Below, piece after piece: positions 33,042 through 42,814 of a DNA stretch of 64,000 bases. Location: positions 1 to 64,000 of the forward strand of contig CM073195.1 of NCBI GenBank assembly GCA_037042915.1, read 5' to 3'. Under the pieces are notes generated by a model. That model ran no database searches and was not told the origin of the DNA. It was given only the letters and a program-made list of their open reading frames with translations. Numbering within the stretch: position 1 is the stretch's first letter; every line of letters begins with the position of its first letter. The stretch comes from Auricularia sp. M13 (Eukaryota; Basidiomycota; Agaricomycetes; Auriculariales; Auriculariaceae). The position numbers and the translations under genes are program-made.

Positions 33042-34300
33042 ATATTCACTGCTGGCCTGCGTAGTGTGTGCTGCCTCTGGAACTGCTGCATCATCGGCGC
33101 TTGTGGCCTATAAGGGCGTGCTCGCCGGGGCATGCGCGCGCGGGACGGCAGGGAGGGAGGTTTGAGCGCCGTGGACCGCATATGCGAGCAAGTCTGTGAC
33201 TGCTCGAGCCGGCCTAGCGCAAATATCTAGTGTGTCGGCTGCCAATCGCCGGCACTGCATGTCACAGCTGAACGATACTGTAGAGCAGGCCACCCGGAGT
33301 CGAGGTCGGTGCGCGAGTGGGATGTGCAGCAAGAGGCACGACTCGAGTCGGACGCCGCATTGCGCGCGGCTCGCCTGGTCCGTCGTGGACAAATTCGAGA
33401 GGGCGATGGTCGCGACCAGCAAAGCCACGTGTTACTCTGGCGACCGATATGGGAGGGAGTCGTGTCGTCGAGAAGAAGTTTCACTGCAGTCGTCTTGCAT
33501 CGGCATATTCCTCACAAATCTCGACGCCAGCGACGAAGGCGACTCCACGGCGACTTCTGTTCCAGACACTGCGCTGTTCTGGTAAGTATGGCTACATATC
33601 GCTCGACCGCATCGCACTCTGACAGTTCGCTTTTGATGCAGCCTCAGTCGCATGCATTCATTTTCATATGCGTCAACAATCGCAATGTCTACGACGTAGG
33701 CGACACGAGTTTGACCGGATCTCGACGAGCAGATCGAGCTACCGTAGTGGCTCTGGAGAGCCAATCTTCCAGCTATGTTCAAAACGATAGACCCCACGGC
33801 CGATTTCTGCGTTTTGACGCGGCGAGGTGGCGCCTACCATACGGGGTATCCTAAGCGAGCAGCCAGCCAATCCGGTGGCGAGTAGGCTAGCTTAGGACGT
33901 CCGGATCAGCTGTTCCGACGTAGTTCACTTTTTTCGGAAGGGGTCTATCGTTATGAACATAGCTGTCATTCCTCTGCGCTCTAACACGTTGGCGCCCGTC
34001 GGCAGCACCCGCGCCTCACCGCCACCATGTCTGACAAGGAACTGCTTCCACGCTTTTGGTCTCTGCTTCACAGCTGGCAATAATCCTGCCGGCTCTGCAC
34101 GCTATCGGTTGACTTACGAATGCATCAGATTATTTTTTCCGTCGAGTTTACGACCGGACAATCGAATCGATGCTTCCATATTCTAACACGAAACTTGAAG
34201 CCCTAACAGCAACCGGAATGCAAAACCACTGTGCATCTTGTCTCTCCTCCGAGTCAAACATCGGAATCAATCCTGACCGTGACGCGTGCGCTTGTTGTGC
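33042..34300. other. Low-information region
   Basis: Contains a plus-strand open frame (33309-33854) without recognisable domains and otherwise non-coding DNA. No repeat, RNA gene or conserved motif is seen with confidence. Confidence 0.3.
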
Positions 34301-34350
34301 ATTTGTTTGTCCATGGTTGAACCGACAACATCCAGCGCACCAGCCCACGC

Positions 34351-34701
34351 GCCCGTTGCAAAACTCTCGACGGAGCCCTCAGGGTTGCCCACGCATCCGT
34401 GCAGCCCGCCGACCAGGAGGTTTTCTACCTACTCCGGCAGCGTGTCGTCCGGAACCCTCGAATCAGTTACTTTGGCTGCGCTGTGGTCTCGTTGCGGCAG
34501 CACGGCCGCGTTAAAGACGTGACGAGTAGCGGACAGTTCGGCATTCGGCAGCAAGAATTGATCTGGGCGACATTGTATCCTTTCATGGACGATTGTGGCT
34601 TCCTGCGTGACCGCTACGCGCCGGGCTGGACGAATACCGACAGCGTTCCGCCCGACGGAAAGCAAGAGATCGACCGCTACTTTAGGCTGTCGGGACTTTA
34701 A
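34351..34701 (+). pseudogene. Possible N-terminal fragment of an agaricomycete kinase-like protein
   Basis: An open frame ending TAA at 34701 reads VQPADQEVFYLLRQRVVRNP, IRQQELIWATLYPFMDDCGF and LRDRYAPGWTNTD. The arrangement (hydrophobic helix, LRxRYxPGW) resembles the N-terminal segment ahead of the kinase-like domain in a large agaricomycete family. This is from memory and unverified. No kinase motifs follow and no in-frame ATG begins it, so it is a fragment. An ATG at 34313 (MVEPTTSSAPAHAPVAK) lies in a different frame. Confidence 0.3.
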
Positions 34702-35492
34702 ATCAAGTTTTAATGGCCCTAGATATGGCTAGCACTTACTCGGCGTGTATAAACCGGGCAGCAGTGCGGCAAAATCCCAGAAGACATGAGACGCATAGGC
34801 GGTGTAACGCACCGCGTTCTCGATAATGTTGTACTCGGTGTCTGCAGCCCAGCAAAATGCGCCACCCGACACGCGATAGGGGCTCAATATCGTCCGCCCT
34901 GTGGTCGTGTGTGCCATTCACCAGGTTCTTGACGGAGAAATGCAGCAGCACTAGCATTAGCAGCCGGAACTTTGCTGTGTCGTCGGCGTCAGCTCACGAT
35001 GTTCCGAATGTGCATGCAAAAAAACAGCATACCGGATGCCCAGCGCGGGCGCTGTACCTCCATTAGGCGCACAGAGTTATGGTGCCCTCAAGACGGAATT
35101 GACGGGGAGTAAGCAGGCGGGACAGCACGGTGGAACAGGTGTAGTGGCGTGGGTTGCATATAGCGACAGACAGAGCTTTGAAGAACATGCACCTGCATGC
35201 GTAAAAGACTGAGATGCCTATAGACAACTCAAGTGCGCGGTTTATATAGGTAGCGCAGGCCTCCGCGTGGCGTCGAGTGCAACTGTGGAAATGTGGCACA
35301 GGGGATCATATGGTTTGTACATTATGTGCGTATAATCACATATGTACATGGGTGGCACAATGAATCTTAGAAATAGCCGGTACTCGCGATCCGTGGTTGT
35401 CAGAATCCCGCAATCCAGTAAACCGTATTGCGAGAGCCGCGGACAAGCATTGACACGTGATTCGTACACATATGTAAGCCTCCCTTCCTCTG
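34702..35492. other. Intergenic
   Basis: No gene is supported. Near 35380-35410 a short stretch (GATCCGTGGTTGTCAGAATC) resembles the 1.1 kb dispersed repeat, so a small remnant of that family may lie here. Confidence 0.3.
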
Positions 35493-35704
35493 GTATACTG
35501 GTCCCAAGTCCTCCAGTACTGAGAGTTGGGACCCAAATCCCAGCTTTCATTAGCACATAGGTCTCAACTTCTACTGGAGGTCCCAACCTCTGGAGGTCCC
35601 AAGTTCCAGAGTCCCAGATTTGGTAGTCCCAACTTTCAGGGGGCTCACATGCGACTTAGGAGTGGATTCATCTCAATGCGCAAGTCAAAATGAATTCTGA
35701 CCTG

Positions 35705-35771
35705 CACAAGATTTGAACCCTCAACCAGCCGCCAGTGCCAAACCCATCCATGCTTTAACCACTAGACCAGG
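35705..35771 (-). repeat. tRNA-derived SINE head, left
   Basis: On the minus strand the A-box-like TGGTCTAGTGGTTAAAGC and the B-box-like GGTTCAAATCT are about 40 bp apart, as in a tRNA gene. The acceptor stem does not close, so this is a tRNA-like repeat and not a functional tRNA. Confidence 0.6.
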
Positions 35772-37702
35772 GAGGAGATGATAGTGAGCTCCATTGATGG
35801 CAATATATGGTAAGACTCAAGCACCTCTGTTCAAAAGAATGCAAATAACATTGAAACTAAGAGGCCAAAAATTATGAAGTATATATGATTATTGTAGCTC
35901 TCAATGGGCTCTATAATATTATGTCTTAGTGAAGATAATATATCTAAGCCAGAGAGGAAGAATGGATGTCCAAGCATGATTTGGTATGCAACTGTCACAG
36001 CAAAGCACTTCACTCGTGCTCAGACAGGTTCAGGAGGATTCTGGAAGGAAAATATGAGCAGTACAACTGATTATATCAAATTAAGGTACATTGAACACAA
36101 TTCCAAGCAGATACATGTCACAGTACATGGCGATCATGCCCATATGCTCCCACTGGATCTGTTTTGCCACTGTGAACGCTTCTTCTTGTCATGGCAGAGT
36201 GCTCGTCACTCACCAAGACTGACACCCAAGAGAGGAGGTTGGCGCACTGTCTCCCCTTGGACTGAGACTTGGCCAGGGTTGCACACCTCAGGCTGTTTGT
36301 CACAGTGTGCTGCATACAGGACCGACCAGGAGGTATAGTCGACCAGGAAGGGTACTCAGGAGGAGAAGGTCAAACACATAATAGACCAGATCCAACCTAG
36401 GGTACATCCGAGGGCAATCGCCGGTACATATAGTCCGATCAGAGGCCAACCGGATCCGAGTGCTCCAGACGACAGAGGAAGCCAACCATCACCAAAGGGA
36501 GGTCCGAAAGCAATGGGGAAAGACATCGGGGAAGTGACCAAGGGTAATCTGGAGCCAGTGAAAGTAATGGGGGTCAAGGGAGTCAAGGGAGGGTCGAGAA
36601 AGAGTGAAGCGTCGCGCCGAAGGCGCAGAACGACTCCGGACGAAGGGGATAAAGGATGTCCATGCCTATGGAGGGTATCGGGCGGGTATCCCAGACAGAC
36701 CGAGGTGTCCTTGCATGTATGCACGCACTGACACCGGGGGAGAAAGGGGGCCGACGCAATGGCGAGCGCAGCAGTGAGCGCAACACATCGGCAAGCAGTA
36801 CAAGCGCACCACCCAACAATCGAGACTCCCAATGTGTCCAGACATCCTCCGGACCATGGACAGTGCCGAGTGCGGACCGAGGAGAGTGTGGCAGCCGAGG
36901 TCCGAGGTACTGGAGCAGTCGAGCATCCATGGGACAGAGGGTGAAGGATGGACGTCAGCAAGATCGTTGCAGCTTTGCCTGGACTCCCCGCGCGGACCGG
37001 CAATGCAGGGCAATGCCTAAGGTGTGATGTGCTGCATATCTGAAGGTGTAGGCCGTAATGTGACACCAAGGAGACGGACCGACAAGCGGCTACATGCTGG
37101 TTGAAAACCAACGCAGCAGTTGTAGAGATTGCTCCGTTCTTGGCAATCTGTCGTGCCTGCCCGCCGCGCGCTCCGGCACCACCTGATTCATGCACATCAG
37201 TGCTTATCCGGCCTGTATATAGTCGCCTTGCCCGCAACCTGATACCCTCGTGCGTTTGCCGGGGTCTTCTGCTACTTCTTCTCCGGACTGCGAGTCCGTC
37301 GTGCCGCTCGGATTCCAACAGCAGTGGTCGACGACAATGGCAATGGCGTGTTGCATCCAAGGACCGAGGTTGACAAGGGTCCAGACACCGAGAGAAGGTA
37401 TCCAAGGTGCCAGCAGTCCGCAGAGGCATGCGGGACGGGTATATTGGTCAGACAGAGCGGGCAAAACGGCAAAAGAGATCCAACGGAAGCGACGTATGGG
37501 CGCAATCACCGCGCACCGCAATTGTACCTCTTGTCTGTTCTTCCTTGTCCCTCTCTCCTCTCTTGGGCATCAGTCTCAGCAAGTGATGAGCACTCTGCCG
37601 TGACACTATCACCCCCTAGTTGGATAGAGGACAGCAAGTAGATCATATTGAGAGCTGACCAGCCCAGGATGCACCCCTGGCACATGGTCTGAGGCAGGGA
37701 GA

Positions 37703-38507
37703 TACAGTGGGGAAACATGAGAATGCTGGTCCATAAATTGCATATACCACGTAATCTACTGCAGGGAGAACTATGGTGTTAATATGGGACTTGTAGCTCT
37801 CAAAGAGCTCTATCAGGTGATATATAGTTACTGGCAAAGGGGTACAATCCGGGGGTGAGAGAGAGGATCCGATGAAGAGGTGGAAAATCACATCGCCAGA
37901 ATCAGGTCCTCCGGATCATTTGAGGTTTCCCTCTCAATCTATACGTAATTCTGAGGTGAGTTTACTAGTTCAGCCAAAGTGGTTGGATGTCCGATTCTGG
38001 AGCCAGTGGACCCACAATTTCTGCTTGCTCAACCTCTGAACGAGGCAATGGCCTACCTAACTGCATACCCCTGGACTGAGACATGGTCTAGAGTACATTA
38101 TATGTAGTTTTATGCTCTGAGAAGGATTGTCTGACCCTTGGTTGGCCCTCAAGGTCATTCAATTCCCGGATATAGAAAGCATGGAATCCAGGTTAATTGA
38201 GAAATTGCTCCAGAATGGGACATCCAACCACTTTGGCTGAAATAGTAAGCTCACCTCAGAATTACATATAGATTGAGAGGGAAACCTCAAATGATCCGGA
38301 GGACCTGATTCTGGCGATGTGATTTTCCACCTCTTCATCGGATCCTCTCTCTCACCCCCGTATTGCACCTCTTTGCCAGTACCTATATACCACCTGATAG
38401 AGCTCTTTGAGAGCTACAAGCCCCATATATACACCATAGTTCTCCCTGCAGTAGATTACGTGGTATATGCAATTTATGGACCAGCATTCTCAAGTTTCCC
38501 CACTGTA
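37703..38507. repeat. Large palindrome with about 298-bp arms
   Basis: Arms 37703-38001 and 38210-38507 are near-identical in inverted orientation around a spacer of about 209 bp. Each arm, read inwards, carries the same short peptide-like frame (MIFHLFIGSSLSPP in opposite directions), which is a by-product of the inversion. Confidence 0.85.
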
Positions 38508-38877
38508 GTGCTGAGATTCGCTACCCACCAAAGGTGAAGACCAAGGGGAAAGACGAAGCCCAAGGGCAAAAGGACATTGCTGAGGCACAGAGAATATGAG
38601 CCAGCGCACTAAAGGTGTGTAGCAGAGCCTGCAATAACTAGGATGACTGCAACAGAGTATTAATTTTTACACTCTCCATCACATCCTTCCTGTCACCTTG
38701 AGCTGCACCTGTGCCTCTAGAAAAATATACTACATTATAGAGCCTAAAGAGGGCTTCCAGAATTATATATACACCATTATGTAATTCACATTTGGTGATA
38801 CTTTATTTACAATTTATTCAACCAATCCTCGCTCACTGTAATTCTATGTATTGAACAATAACAGCCTTGTCATCATT

Positions 38878-38950
38878 GGTATCCTGGCTTAGTGGTTAAG
38901 GTCCTGGTTGTAGAATAGTGGGTTGAGGGTTCAAGTCCTTGTCTATCCAT
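38878..38950 (+). repeat. tRNA-derived SINE head, right
   Basis: A-box-like TGGCTTAGTGGTTAAGG (38885) and B-box-like GGTTCAAGTCC (38928), with GGTTGAG before the B box exactly as in the left copy. No closed acceptor stem. Confidence 0.6.
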
Positions 38951-39194
38951 CAGTATTTCTGTTTTGGTTTCTCATGTGCCAAACTTGAATATCATATGGT
39001 ATTGGTACACTAGTAGTAAACTTGGGACCTGCTAACAGACTTGGGACTGACCAGAATTCTAGCTATGGCACCCTAGCACATGTATGAATCTTGGGACCAT
39101 AGAAACCTGGGACCACAAGTCCCAGGTTTCTATACTGAGCAACTTGGGACCATTATACCAGATAATGAACACTTAACATAGCCCGATTCGTAAC

Positions 39195-40215
39195 ATCGTG
39201 ACGGTGTTGCTGGGACCAATGAGACCCGATCGTCGGTGCATACGGGGGAGGGATCCGTAACAGTGAATCTGCGATCGGTAATTGTCAAAAAACCAGGGCA
39301 ATCTGGGCAAGTGAGAAGGATTGGGATGTGAACTCAGGAATCGGGCGGAGAGATATCAGCTGCGCTGAGGCTGGTGACGAGACGTGATGGCACAGCGCCA
39401 GTACGTACGAGAGCCTGATAGGTCAGGTCGCGATCCGGGAGAAGCGGGAAAACCGTGGCCACTTCGCATGCGATTCGTGGTTGTCTGTGAATCGGCACGT
39501 GAGACGAAAGATCCAATGGGAGGAAAGGAGGCAGGGAGTTTTCAAATCGAGATTCGTGGTAGTGGCAAGAAAATGGCGGCGCATCGTCATGTTACCGAGG
39601 GGGACGCGCAGAAACGGCCGGAAGGGGTCGTCATAGTCTCCCGATCCAGCATGAGTACAATGGGAGACCGGTAGGATATTGGATTGCGATCCGTAGAATC
39701 GTGGTGGTGCGGGGATCGGTGAGGCGCAATCCCGTCCAGCGACGTGGCGGTGGTGCATACGAGGGCGAGATCCGTAACGGTGAATCTGCGATCGGTGATT
39801 GCCAAAGAACTAAAGCAATCTGAGCAAGTGAGGAGGATTGGGATGTGGGCTCAGGAATCGTGCGGCGAGATCTCAGCGGCGAGATCTCAGCGGCGCCGAG
39901 ACGTCAGGCAGCCCGAGTGCGTCAGATTGCGGTGCGAGTGAGAGAGCGCAGAAACGGCATGATTGTTCAGCTCGCGATCCATGGTGCGCGATACGGGAGA
40001 GCGAGAGAGCCGCCGTGGCGGCGTTGCATTGCGATTCGTGGTGGTGATCCCAGCCGGAACCGTGACCGCCAGGGAAGAGTCGCAGTGGCGGTGCAGATCG
40101 GGCCGATGACGGGATCCTAATCGGGAAACCGCGAGCTTTCGCAAATGTTGCGATGTCCCGGTATGGAAATGCCGCTCGCGGTGGTCCACGCGGCTATCCC
40201 CGCCCAGAGCCGCCC
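39195..40215 (-). repeat. 1.1 kb dispersed repeat, copy 2 (inverted)
   Basis: Inverted copy of 20462-21565. It begins right after the 3.7 kb block and ends about 350 bp before the F-box gene. Differences are scattered substitutions and a few small indels. Confidence 0.75.
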
Positions 40216-40335
40216 TCTCATAGCTGATGTGAGTTTGAGTTTTTATTGATTATAAGACGCTCATCTACTGTATTACTGCTTGCAGGACGGGCACAATGTG
40301 ATGGAACGGATCTATGCGTCGAACAAAGGTACGCG

Positions 40336-40343
40336 TATATAAG
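40336..40343 (+). promoter_or_regulatory. TATA-like element upstream of the F-box gene
   Basis: TATATAAG lies about 230 bp before the F-box ATG. A GTAAGTGTGC donor near 40479 with a TTGGTTAAG acceptor near 40515 suggests a short intron in the 5' UTR. Confidence 0.4.
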
Positions 40344-40569
40344 AAGTCCCATCACCACCGTGGCACTTCACAAACATAGGGAAACATACTCCCATTCCTT
40401 TCGCCAGCCGCAACGTTAGTGCAGTCTTTCGCAGCGACGCCTCCCTCTTATAGGTTTCGGAACCTGCTATCCTTGGTAAGTGTGCATTTCGCGCTCATCT
40501 TCATTTGGTTAAGCCTTTTAGGCGCTGACTCCGAGCTCGTGCGGCCGGCGTACGCCAGAGCATTCGGTC

Positions 40570-42054
40570 ATGACCACAGAAATTATCTCTGAAACATTGG
40601 CTTCTAATCTCATCGACCCGTTCCTTGTCCTTCCCACCGAGTTGCTGTGCGATTGCTTCAGGCGACTTCACCTCGCAGACCGCATCACTGTTTCGCATGT
40701 CTCCAGGGCATGGCGCAAAATTTCATTGTCTGATCCACTCTTATGGAACCAGAATGTCGCAATGTGTCGGTACAGGAGTGCCCATACGGGGAAGCTCTAT
40801 ACGCTGCTTTCTCGCTCAGGACCATTACCCTTCTCGCTGACGGTGGCCACTTCATGGGCGTTCCCTTCGATCTCGCGGAACTTCTTTCGTGTGCTCTTCA
40901 TCCACATGCACCGTATGCAGCATCTCACGCTTCTATATCTACCTGCCCACAGAATTCAACTTCTATTCGAATATGACGCCCCTGTGCTAAAGACTTTTGT
41001 CTGGGCGGGGGTGGACCAAGAGTGCGCTCTACCGACTCGCTGGGGCAGAGAACGTGCTCCTCTTCTTGAAACGCTCTGGCTCAATGCATTCACGGTGCCG
41101 CCTACACTCCAGCCTCTTGCAGCCCTTAGGTCATTCAACGGTCAGCTGGGCAGCTTCTCAGGAGGAGGAATGTCTATTTCCAGCACTTTCCCTTACCTGG
41201 AAAGCCTGCATATCGAGTCCGTCACGCAGGATAAATTACGTTATCTGTTTGACCTGCCAGCGTCGCTGAAAGCAATTACTCTGGAGACAGACATTCATCT
41301 CCCCCCTAACGCGGCCATCGACTATGCTCCCTTTGTTCGGTCGTGCCAGGGACTTCGAGTGAAGCGCTTGAGTATACAGCATGCAATGGACTTCTGGGAT
41401 GCTTTGCAACTGTTTACATCGGTCACGCACGGAACATGGGAACTTCGACTGAGTAAATTTAACAGCGATGTTGTCGCAATGCGCGCATCTTCCGAATCGG
41501 CACATTACACCGTTCACTGCCATCAGCCAGTGTCGTTGTCCCGCGAACTCCGCATCGCGGCATATCTGCGACGCATATCCTGTCTTTCGGTCGGAGCGGT
41601 GATGCTCTGGCAGCTCGAGAGCCTAGAGCCGTGGGATAGGTCTCTCCCGGAGCTGATCCGTCTAGAGATCTACTTCTGGGATGATTTACCGGATCTCCAA
41701 GGATTTCTCCGAACACCAGTCACCACTGGGGTGCGTCAGCCAATTCTGACTCCGCGGTTGGACGAAATTGGTTTTTTTGTGTGCGGCATGCTGCTTGGTG
41801 TGCATGACTGGATATTCCAACAATTTCCCGTGCTGCTGCCGACTCTATTCTCGTACCGCAGGGAACACCTGTCCAGTATCACGATCACAGAGTTCGAACC
41901 CACTTTCAGGACCCTAAACCGGAGCGACCTTATTTCCCTGATGTCACTGGCAGATATTTTACGGATTATCAACTGTAAAATGGGTGAGACACAGGACTTT
42001 AGATTCGAAGACTTGTGCGGCCGCCGCTCCGGGACTACGCTCGAACGACTATGA
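40570..42054 (+). CDS. F-box protein with degenerate leucine-rich C-terminus
   Basis: A single open exon of 494 aa from ATG (MTTEIISETLASN). The F-box lies at about residues 19-60: LPTELLCDCFRRLHLADRI, then VSRAWRKISLSDPLLW, the standard agaricomycete pattern. The rest shows irregular leucine-rich stretches (MQHLTLLYLPAHRIQLLF, FPYLESLHIESVTQDKLRY, LPELIRLEIYFWDDL). F-box proteins bind Skp1 and select substrates for SCF ubiquitin ligases. Agaricomycetes have large, fast-evolving F-box families, so the target cannot be guessed. The gene looks intact, with no intron in the coding part. Confidence 0.85.
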   Translation: MTTEIISETLASNLIDPFLVLPTELLCDCFRRLHLADRITVSHVSRAWRKISLSDPLLWNQNVAMCRYRSAHTGKLYTLLSRSGPLPFSLTVATSWAFPSISRNFFRVLFIHMHRMQHLTLLYLPAHRIQLLFEYDAPVLKTFVWAGVDQECALPTRWGRERAPLLETLWLNAFTVPPTLQPLAALRSFNGQLGSFSGGGMSISSTFPYLESLHIESVTQDKLRYLFDLPASLKAITLETDIHLPPNAAIDYAPFVRSCQGLRVKRLSIQHAMDFWDALQLFTSVTHGTWELRLSKFNSDVVAMRASSESAHYTVHCHQPVSLSRELRIAAYLRRISCLSVGAVMLWQLESLEPWDRSLPELIRLEIYFWDDLPDLQGFLRTPVTTGVRQPILTPRLDEIGFFVCGMLLGVHDWIFQQFPVLLPTLFSYRREHLSSITITEFEPTFRTLNRSDLISLMSLADILRIINCKMGETQDFRFEDLCGRRSGTTLERL

Positions 42055-42437
42055 ATACTACTGGTGCGGCGAGAATAATGTATAATTAATCGTAATTTTT
42101 TTCTTCTATCATCTAAAGATTTGCATCTGGTCGGCTGTTGTACAAGCTGGAGCCACGCCATTCGCCGACACCTCAAATCAGAGGCAGGAGCGCAGCGAGG
42201 TTGCACTTATTACTGTAACGAGGACTCAGAGAATAACGGACGTGATATCATACAATAAGCAGCGCTACGCAAACGTGCAATTCGATACGGTCCCCCACAG
42301 ACACTCATGCACTAGCCGCTATACCAATTTTTGGTTTTTCGAGGATGAGTGGAAAACATGTCAACAACGGCCCGCCATTGATGCATTGATGTTGCTAGTT
42401 ACAGGTGTATCTAAATGAATCGATAGATCGAAGAAGA
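42055..42437. other. Convergent intergenic region
   Basis: Between the F-box stop (+) and the SUN-gene stop (-). Contains A/T-rich DNA with an ATTATGTATAATTAAT stretch. No gene or repeat is seen. Confidence 0.5.
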
Positions 42438-42710
42438 TCAGTCAGCTGGAACGCCGAATGCACTGATACCAGCGAAGCATGTTACGTTCGAGTCACCACC
42501 TTGATTTTCGAGTTGCAGGACGAATGCATGATAATATGTTGGCGTCCGATGCTTAGTTGTGCCGGGGTGCTGGAGCAGGTTCATGTCGCGCGGCCACGAA
42601 GGCTCAGCATCAGCTGAGACGCGATGGAGTCCACCCGTTGTCGCACTATAGTATTCAGCTAGTGCCACCCATTTGACGTTGGACAAGCCACGGAACGATT
42701 GGACGTCCGT
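42438..42710 (-). pseudogene. SUN-domain protein gene, 3' part beyond the gypsy insertion
   Basis: C-terminal about 90 codons of the gene that starts at 49616. It reads VQSFRGLSNVKWVALAEYYS, ends DSNVTCFAGISAFGVP and stops at 42438. SUN domains end in a beta-rich lobe with a conserved Tyr near the C-terminus. The reading frame matches the 5' part exactly if the element and one copy of the 4-bp target repeat are disregarded. With the element in place this part is cut off from its promoter. Confidence 0.75.
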
Positions 42711-42814
42711 TGTGGCAGTCTCCTGGCCCTCGGATGCAGAGAGAAAGGGAAAGAGTGTGATGATGATGACGGAACCTAATCTACATCCGGATGATGTCTG
42801 AATCCTCTGGTACA
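42711..42814 (-). repeat. 3' LTR of the gypsy element
   Basis: 104 bp, starting TGTGGCAGTCTC and ending CTCTGGTACA on the plus strand. Identical to 48748-48851. It contains a GTGATGATGATGACGG tract. Confidence 0.95.

Larger units (their letters stand above)
35493..39166. mobile_element. 3.7 kb block bounded by inverted tRNA-headed repeats
   Basis: The two ends are inverted: the left starts TCTGGTATACTGGTCCCAAG and the right, read inwards, starts TCTGGTATAATGGTCCCAAG. About 210-220 bp inside each end lies a tRNA-like A-box/B-box unit, also inverted. CTTGGGACC and its complement recur within both end segments. The interior has further inverted repeats (36190-36250 against 37545-37612; 37703-38001 against 38210-38507) and direct repeats (a CCTGGACTGAGACTTGG-like word near 36.25 and 38.07 kb), but no convincing coding gene. 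This could be a composite of two SINEs, or a non-autonomous element with SINE-derived termini. A target-site duplication is not clear. Confidence 0.55.

Noticed and set aside
35705-35771. Functional tRNA gene
   Set aside because: A and B boxes are present, but acceptor and anticodon stems do not pair and the same form recurs at 38.9 kb, so a SINE head fits better.
36356-37429. 357-codon open frame on the minus strand
   Set aside because: It sits inside the tRNA-headed block and is Cys/His/Ser-rich without domain or repeat structure. It partly covers inverted repeats. A chance frame is more likely.
37703-38507. Pair of convergent small genes (MIFHLFIGSS frames)
   Set aside because: The two frames are the same sequence read from the two arms of a palindrome. 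There is no independent evidence of coding.
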